The notes beneath the pieces were generated by a model. The model saw only the letters and a program-made list of their open reading frames with translations, did not search any database and was not told the origin of the DNA. Positions 18,616 through 27,400 of a stretch of 64,000 nt of DNA are shown piece by piece. Position 1 is the first letter of the stretch. Every line of letters starts with the position of its first letter. The DNA is taken from positions 2,852,001-2,916,000 of the forward strand of contig NZ_CP140772.1 of assembly GCF_037893185.1 (NCBI RefSeq). The letters run 5' to 3'. Position numbers and translations under genes: made by a program. Source of the stretch: Chitinophaga sp. 180180018-3 (GTDB taxonomy: Bacteria > Bacteroidota > Bacteroidia > Chitinophagales > Chitinophagaceae).

Positions 18616-19349
18616 GGTACTTGCCGGCTCATATACCCCAGGAACGTCCATATCTCCAGCACTTCGCTGATCTTCACCGTCATGGTTTCATAAAGCGGAT
18701 TCAGCGAGTGCAGCGACAATGTGCCATTTTCCCGGATATGATTGCCGGCTATTTTAAAGACAATATCTTCCTCACCACCCTTCAGAATAAGGATACAGGG
18801 CGTGTTATGCTTCAAATGCGACCAGTCCTGTAAATACTGGGCAATGATATAACTGCCATCAGGAATCGGTTCCATAGAGTCGCCGCTGATGGGAAACATA
18901 CGGATGGTTTTATCTTTCGGTAAACCTGGCAGCGTAAATTTCGGCAGGTCTGCAATGAACGAAGGGTCGTTGAATCCGCTGCGGTAGCCAGCTCTGGCCT
19001 GCACCGGTACAAACTCCATATTTTCCTCGTTATTGTTGTTGACGGTAATAGGTAAGATACGTATGTGCTTTCCCGTTAGATCGGATGGTTGACCCGTTTC
19101 CAGCTCCAGCAGCTGTTCTTCTGTAAAAGTGGAAAGGTCTTTTTTTATCATCGTTTCCAGATCAACTGTAAAGAAACCAGCAATCAGTACCAGGTCTTCC
19201 ATGCGCGGGTTCCTGGTTTTACCGCTTTCCTGTGCGCCGATCTTGTGCTTATTTAATCCCAGCAGATCAGACAAATGTTGTTGTGAGAGCTTTTTCCTGT
19301 TTCTGAGTAACCTTAGATTCGAGGCCCAATAAAGGGTCTGTTTGTCCAT
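18597..19349 (-). CDS. LexA-like XRE/S24 repressor
   Basis: This 250-residue regulator has an N-terminal XRE helix-turn-helix (residues about 10-65: LSQQHLSDLLGLNKHKIGAQESG) and a C-terminal S24 peptidase domain. The self-cleavage elements are visible: Ala120-Gly121 (QARAGYR) as the scissile bond, Ser158 in SGDSM and Lys199 in VFKI. Such proteins repress genes until cleaved or de-repressed by stress. It stands alone, convergent to a secreted unknown and divergent from nothing close, so its targets cannot be read from context. The last residues EGITN come from the terminator palindrome. Its architecture resembles phage CI-like or LexA-like repressors, but no phage genes are near. Confidence 0.9.
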   Translation of the reverse strand: MDKQTLYWASNLRLLRNRKKLSQQHLSDLLGLNKHKIGAQESGKTRNPRMEDLVLIAGFFTVDLETMIKKDLSTFTEEQLLELETGQPSDLTGKHIRILPITVNNNNEENMEFVPVQARAGYRSGFNDPSFIADLPKFTLPGLPKDKTIRMFPISGDSMEPIPDGSYIIAQYLQDWSHLKHNTPCILILKGGEEDIVFKIAGNHIRENGTLSLHSLNPLYETMTVKISEVLEIWTFLGYMSRQVPEGITN

Positions 19350-19407
19350 GTATTATATATTTATAATAAATATTATTTATAATTAACAAGAACAAATGTA
19401 AGGTTTT

Positions 19408-20553
19408 TCAGTGATTCTGTTTACTAAGCAGTCCATTCAGTTCCTGCTCCAGGGCATCCCCGAAGAGATCTTTATTGAGGACTACGCCATCGGCATCGAT
19501 GAGGTAATTCTGTGGTAAGCGTTTAACATTATAGGTTTTAGCTGCATCATTTTTATCTTTCGTAGGGTCGGAGAGGTTAGTCCAGCTAAGACTGTCTTCC
19601 CTTATGGCATCCAGAAGATATTGCCTGTCGGCCGGTGGATCTACGGCAATGCTGATCACTGTAAAGTTCTTATTCCTGAACGTTTCGTACGCCTTTCGAA
19701 TAAACGCATGTTGCCTCCTGGAGGGCTCATACCAGGAGGCCCAGAAATCGAGCAGCACTATTTTTCCTTTAAAATCAGACAACCTCACGGGTTTCCCGCT
19801 CATATCGGGTACTTCAAAGTCAGGCGCCGTGGCGCCGGGGATGAGTTGTTTGGCACGCTCTATTTCTTCGGAAAATGCTTTGCCTTCGGGAGTACTGCGG
19901 ACTTTAGGAGAAAGTTTCTGAAATAGCGGGGCTATCTCTGCCGGATTTATTTCGAGTCCTGCCAGATCGGTCAATGCCTGCAGACTTGCATACGAGCCGG
20001 GGTTTTCCGCGAGGAATTTCTGTTGCAACAGTTTAATAGCTCCCTGTGCTACATTGAAGCGTTCGCCAAGATGATAGATAAAGGCACTGTCGGCCTTGCG
20101 GGCAGGAGAGGCTTTGTTATAACTCCTGTTAATCTGCCTGATGGTTTTATCAAGGGAGCTCAATGCTTCCTGATAATTTTTCACCTCCAGGTTAACCGGT
20201 GAAACGATATGAGCATGACCGATATTATCAGTAGCTGTAATCTTTGTATCGCCTTTTTCTAATATAAATATACGGGCATCTGCATCCGCCGGTAATGCTT
20301 CCATGTTAGCATAGCTGCCACGGGGATTCAATACCAGCAGGGCTTTTATGGGTCCATCTACCATACCTTCAAAATGGAATACGCCATTCCTGACATCTGT
20401 GGAATCTATCGTCAGCTTTTCATTCATCATTGTGCTGAGATATATCTTTGCCGGGGTATTCAGTTTGGTCACCTTTCCATTCAGGACGTATTTTGCAGGC
20501 TGGGCGTGTATCACGACAGGTAACAGTAAGGTTAAAAACGTTATTTTTTTCAT
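19408..20553 (-). CDS. TlpA/DUF4369-type thioredoxin-fold protein lacking the CxxC
   Basis: This 381-residue secreted protein has a signal peptide to about residue 17, an N-terminal beta domain of DUF4369 type (residues 20-115), a helical linker and a C-terminal thioredoxin fold (residues about 240-375: PGATAPDFEVPDMSGKPVRLSDFKGKIVLLDFWASW). At the active site the family normally has WCxPC; here it reads W-Y275-E-P-S278, with codons TAT and TCC replacing the usual TGT and TGC. The cis-Pro segment (RLPQNYLID) is intact. The fold should be preserved but thiol redox chemistry is not possible. I infer a scaffold or binding role, or a degenerating gene; the rest of the frame is intact. Confidence 0.88.
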   Translation of the reverse strand: MKKITFLTLLLPVVIHAQPAKYVLNGKVTKLNTPAKIYLSTMMNEKLTIDSTDVRNGVFHFEGMVDGPIKALLVLNPRGSYANMEALPADADARIFILEKGDTKITATDNIGHAHIVSPVNLEVKNYQEALSSLDKTIRQINRSYNKASPARKADSAFIYHLGERFNVAQGAIKLLQQKFLAENPGSYASLQALTDLAGLEINPAEIAPLFQKLSPKVRSTPEGKAFSEEIERAKQLIPGATAPDFEVPDMSGKPVRLSDFKGKIVLLDFWASWYEPSRRQHAFIRKAYETFRNKNFTVISIAVDPPADRQYLLDAIREDSLSWTNLSDPTKDKNDAAKTYNVKRLPQNYLIDADGVVLNKDLFGDALEQELNGLLSKQNH

Positions 20554-20641
20554 AATTCAGTCATGTATACTCAAATCTATCGGCGAAATTTATTCAATTC
20601 GTATATCAGAAACCTTGTTAATACGGAATAACAAAATTGAT

Positions 20642-20950
20642 ATGGCTAATAACAATGACAGCAAATCACCGCATATTCTGAATACATCCACGAACCTGCT
20701 GGGGTTTTGCCTGATCGTGCTTACTTCCATTAAAATAGCGAAGTTTGGTAATGTTACTGTTATTGATGACTGCACAGGCGTGGCAACCATTCTGCTCATG
20801 GCGAGTTGTATATTATCATTTTTATCGCTGCGGTCTAAAAATGATAAGCGAAGTGAACAGCTGGAGCTGATTGCGGACTATACATTCGTAATAGCACTGG
20901 TATGCATCAGTATTACAATAGTTTTTGTATCTTTTAACTTGTTGAGCTAA
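20642..20950 (+). CDS. Small three-helix membrane protein, unknown
   Basis: Starting at the ATG at 20642 gives 102 residues. The longer frame upstream overlaps the TlpA-like gene antisense and is not credible. Three hydrophobic stretches are visible (LLGFCLIVLTSIKIA, ATILLMASCILSFL, TFVIALVCISITIVFVSF), with a charged loop RSKNDKRSEQLE between the second and third. I recognise a general pattern of small uncharacterised membrane proteins from Chitinophagaceae but no named family. It is divergent from the TlpA-like gene, and the PAS-LuxR gene starts about 80 nt downstream. Confidence 0.65.
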   Translation: MANNNDSKSPHILNTSTNLLGFCLIVLTSIKIAKFGNVTVIDDCTGVATILLMASCILSFLSLRSKNDKRSEQLELIADYTFVIALVCISITIVFVSFNLLS

Positions 20951-21028
20951 AGCCCGGCAAATAGTAACCCCGTGGCGGAATAAGTGATGTTGTTTGTTTT
21001 GATTTGTTTACCTGAAAATAACCTGTTG

Positions 21029-21793
21029 ATGAAGATTCAGTTGTATGAAGAAGCCAAAAAGATCTGGAGAGTACTGGAAGAGAGCAAAAGCACACCTGAT
21101 CTGGAACTGGAGCTGGAAATCTATAAAAAAATGCTCGGCCTGTTTCAGGTAGGAGACTATTACTTTTTTATCTTCAACTCCTTCGAAGGAAAATTCGATT
21201 ATGTGCATCCGGGAATCAGCGACGTACTGGGCTACAACGCAGATGGTTGTACTGTAGCTGATGTGGTAAGTTATATTCACCCGGACGATATACCTTTTTT
21301 CATGGCATTTGAACAGGCATCGGTTGAGTTTTTCTACGCGCTTCCTATCGAGAAACTCCTGAAGTATAAAGTCCGTTATGATTTGCGCATGCGAAAAGCA
21401 AATGGAGAATATATCCGTGTGCTGCAGCAATCCACACCATTGCAGCATAACGAAACCGGCGTCATGCTTCGGTCTTTCGTGGTACATACCGATATCAGCC
21501 ATCTCAAACAATCCGGCAATCCGGTACTTTCTTTTATTGGTCTTGATGGAGAACCTTCTTTCATCGACGTCGACTTAAAGAAAAAACTAACGCCTACCCG
21601 TGAACAGCTTACTCCCCGCGAAAAAGAAGTGCTGAGAGGCATGCTCTCCGGGCAACCCAGCAGGGAAATTGCCCTGCAATTAAACATCAGCAAACAAACA
21701 GTAGAAAAACACCGCAAGAATATGTTGAAAAAAACAGGCATCAAATCATCCGCTGAAATGATCGTAAGAGCCATCAAAGAAGGTTGGATATAG
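21029..21793 (+). CDS. PAS-LuxR transcriptional regulator
   Basis: I chose the ATG at 21029 (MKIQLYEEAK), giving 254 residues; the ATG at 20984 adds a hydrophobic stretch with no clear role. Residues about 40-160 form a PAS_3-type fold (FIFNSFEGKFDYVHPGISDVLGY, YIHPDDIPFF, VVHTDISHLK). Residues about 190-250 are a LuxR/GerE helix-turn-helix (LTPREKEVLRGMLSGQPSREIALQL, ISKQTVEKHRKNMLKKTG). It lacks a receiver domain, so the PAS presumably senses a small ligand or partner directly. It lies upstream of the mannan locus, but no evidence ties it to that locus. Confidence 0.88.
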   Translation: MKIQLYEEAKKIWRVLEESKSTPDLELELEIYKKMLGLFQVGDYYFFIFNSFEGKFDYVHPGISDVLGYNADGCTVADVVSYIHPDDIPFFMAFEQASVEFFYALPIEKLLKYKVRYDLRMRKANGEYIRVLQQSTPLQHNETGVMLRSFVVHTDISHLKQSGNPVLSFIGLDGEPSFIDVDLKKKLTPTREQLTPREKEVLRGMLSGQPSREIALQLNISKQTVEKHRKNMLKKTGIKSSAEMIVRAIKEGWI

Positions 21794-21921
21794 ATTGTTA
21801 TGTATTGTGATAAATTTTATATATAATTAACGAAGCCAATCGCTTTGTTTTTATTATTTCTTTTTTATAACATTGTTCCTGCAAGCTGATAAGAAAACAT
21901 CAACCAGAATAGCTGCTGGCT

Positions 21922-21950
21922 TTTAGCAAATGCAGCAGAGATCACATAGC
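21922..21950 (+). repeat. Solo, degenerate copy of the palindrome family half-site
   Basis: TTTAGCAAATGCAGCAGAG followed by ATCACAT resembles one arm of the palindromes at 1263-1352 and 32995-33070 (TTAGTAAAATGCAGCGAAG). No complementary arm follows. It lies in the 265-nt gap between the PAS-LuxR and sigma factor genes, where nothing else was found. Confidence 0.5.
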
Positions 21951-22058
21951 ATTTTAAATTTCCACCTTTATAAATAATAGCGGTGATAGTCGGTCAACAA
22001 AGAGAAATGTCATTTCTCATTTTTTTTATCCATACAGCGAAAACGTTTTAGCAACACC

Positions 22059-22655
22059 ATGATGGAGGAGATTAGTGAATGGCAGATGCAGATAGCACGT
22101 TATGACGATGAACAGGCCTTTGCCCGCCTGTTCCGCCATATGTATGATCGTTTATTGCATTTTTGTATCAGGTATGTACATGTGAAGGAAGCGGCGGAAG
22201 AAATTGTATCCGACGTTTTTGTAAAACTCTGGAACCGCCGTGCTGAGTTGGAGAAAGTGACCAACCTGCAGGTATATCTTTTTGTGATGGTGAAGAACCA
22301 TTCCCTGAATTATCTGGAAACCTATTCTAATCTCCGTATCGTACCACTCTCCGGTACCGATACCGCCGATCTGCGCAACAGCATAGACCTGGAACGCGAC
22401 CTCGAATGGAAAGAAATGCGCTTTAAAATGGACCAGGTAGTAGCCAGTCTGCCTGCCCAATGCCGCCGCATCTTCCAGCTGATCAAGGAAGACGGTTTCA
22501 AATACAAAGAAGTCGCAGAAATCCTCGATATTTCTCCCCGCACCGTCGAAACCCAGTTATTCCGCGCCATGCGCCGCCTCAACAACGTTCTCGGCCGCAA
22601 CAGGGGCGTAATACCGCCGTTGATATTCTTTCTGGCAGTGGCTTCCTGGCTTTGA
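22059..22655 (+). CDS. ECF RNA polymerase sigma factor (Bacteroidetes FecI-like)
   Basis: This is a 198-residue ECF sigma factor. Region 2 is visible at about 20-85 (FARLFRHMYDRLLHFCIRYV, AEEIVSDVFVKLWNRR) and region 4 at about 130-185 (LPAQCRRIFQLIKEDGFKYKEVAEILDISPRTVETQLFRAMRRL). These factors work with a FecR-type anti-sigma protein and an STN-domain SusC to switch on polysaccharide uptake genes. Its expected FecR partner is at 23426, but a reversed VOC gene lies between them. The hydrophobic C-terminal tail (PPLIFFLAVASWL) is common in this group. Confidence 0.93.
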   Translation: MMEEISEWQMQIARYDDEQAFARLFRHMYDRLLHFCIRYVHVKEAAEEIVSDVFVKLWNRRAELEKVTNLQVYLFVMVKNHSLNYLETYSNLRIVPLSGTDTADLRNSIDLERDLEWKEMRFKMDQVVASLPAQCRRIFQLIKEDGFKYKEVAEILDISPRTVETQLFRAMRRLNNVLGRNRGVIPPLIFFLAVASWL

Positions 22656-22685
22656 GAATTACGAATTAGGAATTACGAATTACGA
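22656..22685. repeat. GAATTACGAATT tandem repeat (left flank of VOC gene)
   Basis: Two near-identical units of GAATTACGAATTA lie directly after the sigma factor stop. The same repeat occurs inverted at 23310-23344, on the far side of the VOC gene, and as a palindrome half-site at 18572-18615 and 59427-59460. Confidence 0.85.
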
Positions 22686-22705
22686 TACGCATAGCATAAT
22701 GACCG

Positions 22706-23188
22706 CTATTTGTCTGCCGGTTCCCATAATTCAATTTTGTTGCCTTCCACATCAAGAATGTGAACGAATTTCCCGTAGTCATAGCTCTCTATCTTATCCA
22801 GTACCGTCACGCCTTCTTTTTTTAACTCTTCTACCAATGCTTCGAGGTTTTCGACCTGGTAATTGATCATAAAGTCCTTTGCGGAAGGCTCAAAATATTT
22901 GGTCTTCCCCGGAAAGGGACTCCACACGGTGTATCCTTTTTTGGTGGAGTCTTCCTCCTGTCGCCATTCAAACTTTGTCCCATACTGGTCTGCGCCAAAA
23001 CCCAGATGGGTTTGATACCATTGTTTAACTTTCTCGGGGTCATCGCACTTAAAGAAAATGCCTCCGATTCCTGTTACTCGTTTCATCTTTTTTTGTTTTA
23101 GGCTTGTTTTTGTGAACGCTGAATTGACTGCGAAGCCAGCGCCGAATGAGGTGGCAAGGGCTAATATTATTAATATTCTTTTGGTCAT
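22706..23188 (-). CDS. VOC (glyoxalase-fold) protein with N-terminal hydrophobic leader
   Basis: The frame encodes 160 residues. Residues from about 40 onward (VTGIGGIFFKCDDPEKVKQWYQTHLGF ... VHILDVEGNKIELWEP) form a complete VOC/glyoxalase unit of about 120 residues, with the terminal Glu often used for metal binding (KIELWEP). Residues 1-26 are a hydrophobic leader (ILIILALATSFGAGFAV), unusual because VOC proteins are normally cytosolic and start at a Met equal to Met35 (23086). Either start is possible. The gene sits reversed between an ECF sigma gene and its FecR and is bracketed by inverted GAATTACGAATT repeats, which suggests insertion. The substrate is unknown. Confidence 0.82.
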   Translation of the reverse strand: MTKRILIILALATSFGAGFAVNSAFTKTSLKQKKMKRVTGIGGIFFKCDDPEKVKQWYQTHLGFGADQYGTKFEWRQEEDSTKKGYTVWSPFPGKTKYFEPSAKDFMINYQVENLEALVEELKKEGVTVLDKIESYDYGKFVHILDVEGNKIELWEPADK

Positions 23189-23309
23189 TTGTTATGGTTA
23201 AACATTAATAATAATTTTTTCATCGGGTCTGATATTGGGGCGGCTGTCTGCGGAACTCATCTAATGTATATTAAATTTAATGTTATCCGCTCAAATCTCC
23301 TATGTCTTT

Positions 23310-23344
23310 CGTAATTCATAATTCGTAATTCGTAATTCATAATT
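23310..23344. repeat. GAATTACGAATT repeat in inverted orientation (right flank of VOC gene)
   Basis: This stretch contains CGTAATTCATAATTCGTAAT and a further unit, the reverse complement of the repeat at 22656-22685 with minor changes. It ends about 80 nt before the FecR gene, followed by a T8 run. Confidence 0.85.
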
Positions 23345-23425
23345 TTTTTTCTCTCCCTGTACGTAGTTTTCCTCTCTTCCCCTGTCCTTCTTCTGAAACG
23401 ATCCAATTTTTGACGATTCCATTTT

Positions 23426-24454
23426 ATGAACGAAGAATATTTTTTACTACTGGTCACCCGCAAACTGGCGGGGGCGGCTACGCCCGCGGAAGTGGAAGAG
23501 CTGGAAAAACTGTTGCAACAGTATCCGCAAATGCGGGAACGGTATAGCCACCTGGTCCATTATTTTAAAGATCCGGCGTTTCATGCAGCAGCTGATACAG
23601 AGCTGGCCCTGCAACGGACTTTGCAAAAAATACGGGCTCAACAGGAGCCCTGGAGCCCGGAAGTATCCACTGCAACCTCTGCAAAAAGAAGAACGCTCCG
23701 TCCCTGGAAATGGGCCGCAGCAGCGGCTGTGGTACTGCTGTTGGGCGGCGGCGCCTGGTTTTTTCAACGCAATGCCGGTCCGCATGAGAAAAAAGAAACA
23801 CAATGGGTAAAACGGCGCAACGGCAAAGCTACCCGCTCCTTTATTGAACTGGCCGACGGCAGTAAGATATGGCTGAATGCCGAGAGCCTGCTGACCTACC
23901 CGGCCCGCTTTTCCGGCGATAGCCGGGAAATTTACCTCGAAGGGGAAGCCTTCATGGATGTTGCCACCAATTCCACCCGGCCTTTCATCGTTCATCTCAA
24001 AAAAGGTACTATCAAGGTATTAGGTACTTCTTTCAATATACGCGCCTACGAAAATGAACCCGTTCAAACAGCGGTCATCTCCGGTAAAGTAGCATTCATT
24101 CCTACGTATGAAGGCGATAAAAAAGTAAATGATACCATCCTGCTCACCCCGGATGTGAAAGTGACCTATACTGCCAGCAGCGGCACACTCATCAAGGATA
24201 ATACCATCGGGGAGGAAGATAAGGCCTGGACCGAAGGCCGCCTCATCTTCCGCAATGCCACGCTGGAAGAAATAGGCGCCAGCCTGCAAAGGAATTTCAA
24301 TAAACGCGTGGAGTTCGAAGCCAATGCGCCTAAACAATATCGACTTACCGGCTCCTTCCATAATAATTCTCTGGAAGATATCATGTATTACCTGAGCAGG
24401 TCAAAAGCTTTTCATTATAAGATTACCGACTCAACACTTGTGATAGGGGAATAA
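23426..24454 (+). CDS. FecR-family anti-sigma factor
   Basis: This is a 342-residue membrane protein. A cytoplasmic N-terminal helical part (1-90) would hold the sigma factor. A single membrane helix follows at about 93-114 (WKWAAAAAVVLLLGGGAWFF), then the periplasmic FecR domain (about 125-230: FIELADGSKIWLNAESLLTYPARF, REIYLEGEAFMDVA, IKVLGTSFNIRAY) and a C-terminal DUF4974/STN-like unit (about 265-342). It relays a signal from the STN domain of the SusC encoded 43 nt downstream to the ECF sigma factor at 22059. Motifs and length are normal. Confidence 0.95.
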   Translation: MNEEYFLLLVTRKLAGAATPAEVEELEKLLQQYPQMRERYSHLVHYFKDPAFHAAADTELALQRTLQKIRAQQEPWSPEVSTATSAKRRTLRPWKWAAAAAVVLLLGGGAWFFQRNAGPHEKKETQWVKRRNGKATRSFIELADGSKIWLNAESLLTYPARFSGDSREIYLEGEAFMDVATNSTRPFIVHLKKGTIKVLGTSFNIRAYENEPVQTAVISGKVAFIPTYEGDKKVNDTILLTPDVKVTYTASSGTLIKDNTIGEEDKAWTEGRLIFRNATLEEIGASLQRNFNKRVEFEANAPKQYRLTGSFHNNSLEDIMYYLSRSKAFHYKITDSTLVIGE

Positions 24455-24497
24455 ACACGCCAACACCAATTCTTAAATTTTTAATCACCACTACGTT

Positions 24498-27400
24498 ATG
24501 AGAAAGGAACTACTCAAGCCTTCTTTTCGCCCGCCTTTCCTCTCGCTGATAGCATGCCTGTCTGTGCTCAGTGTGCTGGATCTGCAGGCACAGGTCGCCT
24601 ATGCCGCCGGCCTCGCCCGGCAGGTACAGCACCAGCCGGCTACGGACCGCGATAAGCCACCTTCCCGGAACTACCTGGTTAGCCTGAATGTCGATAATGC
24701 CAGTCTTGCCCAGGTGCTCGACAAAATCGAAGAACAAACTTCACTCGTATTCGTGTATGCGAACGAAGACATAAAAGCTGCCCAGAAAATTTCGTTGAGT
24801 GTAAAAGATAATAGTCTGGAAGATGTTTTACAGATGATACTGCTGCCCAGGGAAATCAGCTATGAATTCATCGGGAACAAAATCATCCTGAAACACCGCC
24901 CCGCCGATGCTGCCGCCGATCAGCAACAGGAAATCATCATCAGCGGCCGCGTGGTCGACAATCAGGGCCAGCCTATCCCCGGCGTTAACATCCGCGTGAA
25001 AGGGCTTTCTGTTGGCACCACTTCCATCTCCAATGGCACCTACACCCTGAAAATACCCGGCAGCGCCGCCAACGGCGTGCTGATATTTTCCTCTATCGGC
25101 TATGCGCCTTCCGAGATCAATATCGGTGGCCGCACCAGCATTACCGCCATGTTGATGTCCGATTCCAAAGATCTGAATGAGATCGTCATAACCGCTTATG
25201 GCCAGCAGAAGAAAACGCAGGTAACGGCTGCCATCAGCACGGTGAACTCAAAAGATATCACTGACCGCCCGGCGGTGAACATGTTCCAGGCACTGCAGGG
25301 GCAGGCGCCTAACCTCATCATGCAACAGGCTACTGCCGAGCCGGGAACAGCCATGGTGATGAATATCCGCGGCGTAGGAAGTCTTACCGGCAACGCTCCA
25401 CTCGTTATCATCGATGGCGTCGTAGCCGGCAACAACGGTTTGCAGAATCTGAACCCTTATGATGTGGAAAGCATCTCCGTACTGAAAGATGCCGCTTCTT
25501 CTGCTATCTATGGTTCACAGGCCGCCAACGGTGTTATCTATATCACTACTAAAAGAGGAAAAAAAGACGAACGCCCTACGGTACAATATAACGGCATGTA
25601 TGGCTGGCAAACGCCTACCACCTTGCCCCGGCAGGTGGAAGCCTGGCAGTATATGACGCTGAAGAATGAAGCGCTGGTGAATTCAGGCAAAACGCCGCAG
25701 TTCGCGCCGGAAGATATCAAATACTGGCACGACAGAGGCTCCGAGCCCGCCATGCTGCGCGAAATGATCCGCAAAACCACGCCTCAGCAAAGCCATAACA
25801 TCAGCCTCACCGGCGGCGGTAAAACCAGCAGCTACCTGTTCTCCCTCGGTTACCTCGATCAGGGCAACATGCTGCAGAATAAATACGTGCCGCAGGACTT
25901 TTTCTACAAACGCTACAATGCCCGCCTCAATGTTTCCATTGATGTAAGCAAATACGTGAAAGTAACCGGTAACGCCGCTTATACCCGCTCTACCTTCCGC
26001 ACCCAGCAGGCCGATATCGGTTTGCTGATGCGCGATGCAATGAGGGTGCCGCGTATTTACCCGGTAAAAGATTCACTCGGTAACTGGGTAGTACCAAGTC
26101 TTACCAGCAACAGTGTTTTTGCCCAGCTTTCCGATGCCGGCTATAACCTGCGTACCATCGATAACCTCATGGGCGGACTGGATGTAGTGATCACACCGGT
26201 GAATCATTTTAAGATCAACCTGAATGCCTCCGGTAATTATAACATCAATAACAACCAGGGCCGCTGGAATAAATTTTCCTATGCACCCTACTATACAACT
26301 GCCACACCACCTCAGTATAACCAGCTGCAGCAGGACGAATACAAGGATCTTACCACTAACGTATATGCTACCGCGGAGTATGAGAATACTTTCGGTAAGC
26401 ACTACGTGAAAGGTCAGGTAGGAGCGAGGAGCGATGCCACTAATGAATTCTATGGTTTCAGAGCTACCCGTTACGGTACCACTAATCTTGATAACGACTG
26501 GTCTATCGGTGGCGGATATATCCCCAAACCGGATGGCACCTACGACTACCGGGATATAGGTACCTACAACGATATCACTAACCCGAATCTTTATGCACTA
26601 AACTCCCTGTTCGGTCGCGTGAACTATGCCTTCAATGACAAGTACCTCGCTGAATTCACCTGGCGTTACGATGGTTCGTCGAAACTGGCGCCTGGTCATC
26701 GCTGGCAGTTCTTTCCCGCATTCTCGCTCGGATGGCGGCTGACGGACGAAACGTTCATGAAGGAAATAAAAGACCGGATCGGTAACTTTAAACTGCGCTA
26801 CTCCTGGGGGCAGGTGGGCAACTCCAATATCGGCGGTTTCAACTACCTGTCGAGGGTAAAGATCAATGATGCCAACTACGCATTCAATAACTCCCTGGCG
26901 CCCGGTAGTACCTTCTCCACTTACAACGATCTGCTGAAGTGGGAAATATCCACGATGGCCAACTACGGTATTGATGCAGACTTCCTCAATGGCGCTCTGA
27001 CTGCTTCTTTCGACTACTTCAATAAAAATACCACCGGTATTTATCTCTTCCAGACCATCCCCGGAACAGCAGGTACCGATGCTCCGCTGGAAAACGTAGG
27101 CAAGGTAAATAATAAAGGCTGGGAGCTGGTGCTGAACTACCGGTTCAGCACGGGTGCATTCCGCCACAGTGTAGGATTTAACCTGGCAGACAATCTGAAC
27201 AAAGTGGTGAAATTCGGCCAGGAATCAATAAGAGGCTCCGATGTAGCTTTTATCATCAAAGAAGGCTATCCTTTGGCATCTTACTATGGTTACAAATCCA
27301 ATGGCCTCTATCAGAACCTCGACGATATCAAGAATGCGCCTAAGGTGCCTTTTGCCTACAACCAGCAGGTGATGCCGGGAGATATCAGGTATATAGACCG

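Noticed and set aside
18597..19349. S24 repressor as evidence of a prophage
   Set aside because: No integrase, structural or lysis genes are near; stand-alone XRE/S24 regulators are common in this group.
20348..20641. N-terminal extension of the small membrane protein frame
   Set aside because: It is antisense to the TlpA-like gene, and the ATG at 20642 gives a sensible protein.
22656..23344. AT-rich repeats as a CRISPR array or tRNA-linked attachment site
   Set aside because: There are too few units, no spacers of constant length, no cas genes, no tRNA and no integrase.
23257..23463. 68-codon minus-strand frame with an NYELRIMNYE peptide
   Set aside because: The peptide is just the translation of the GAATTACGAATT repeat and the frame overlaps the FecR start.
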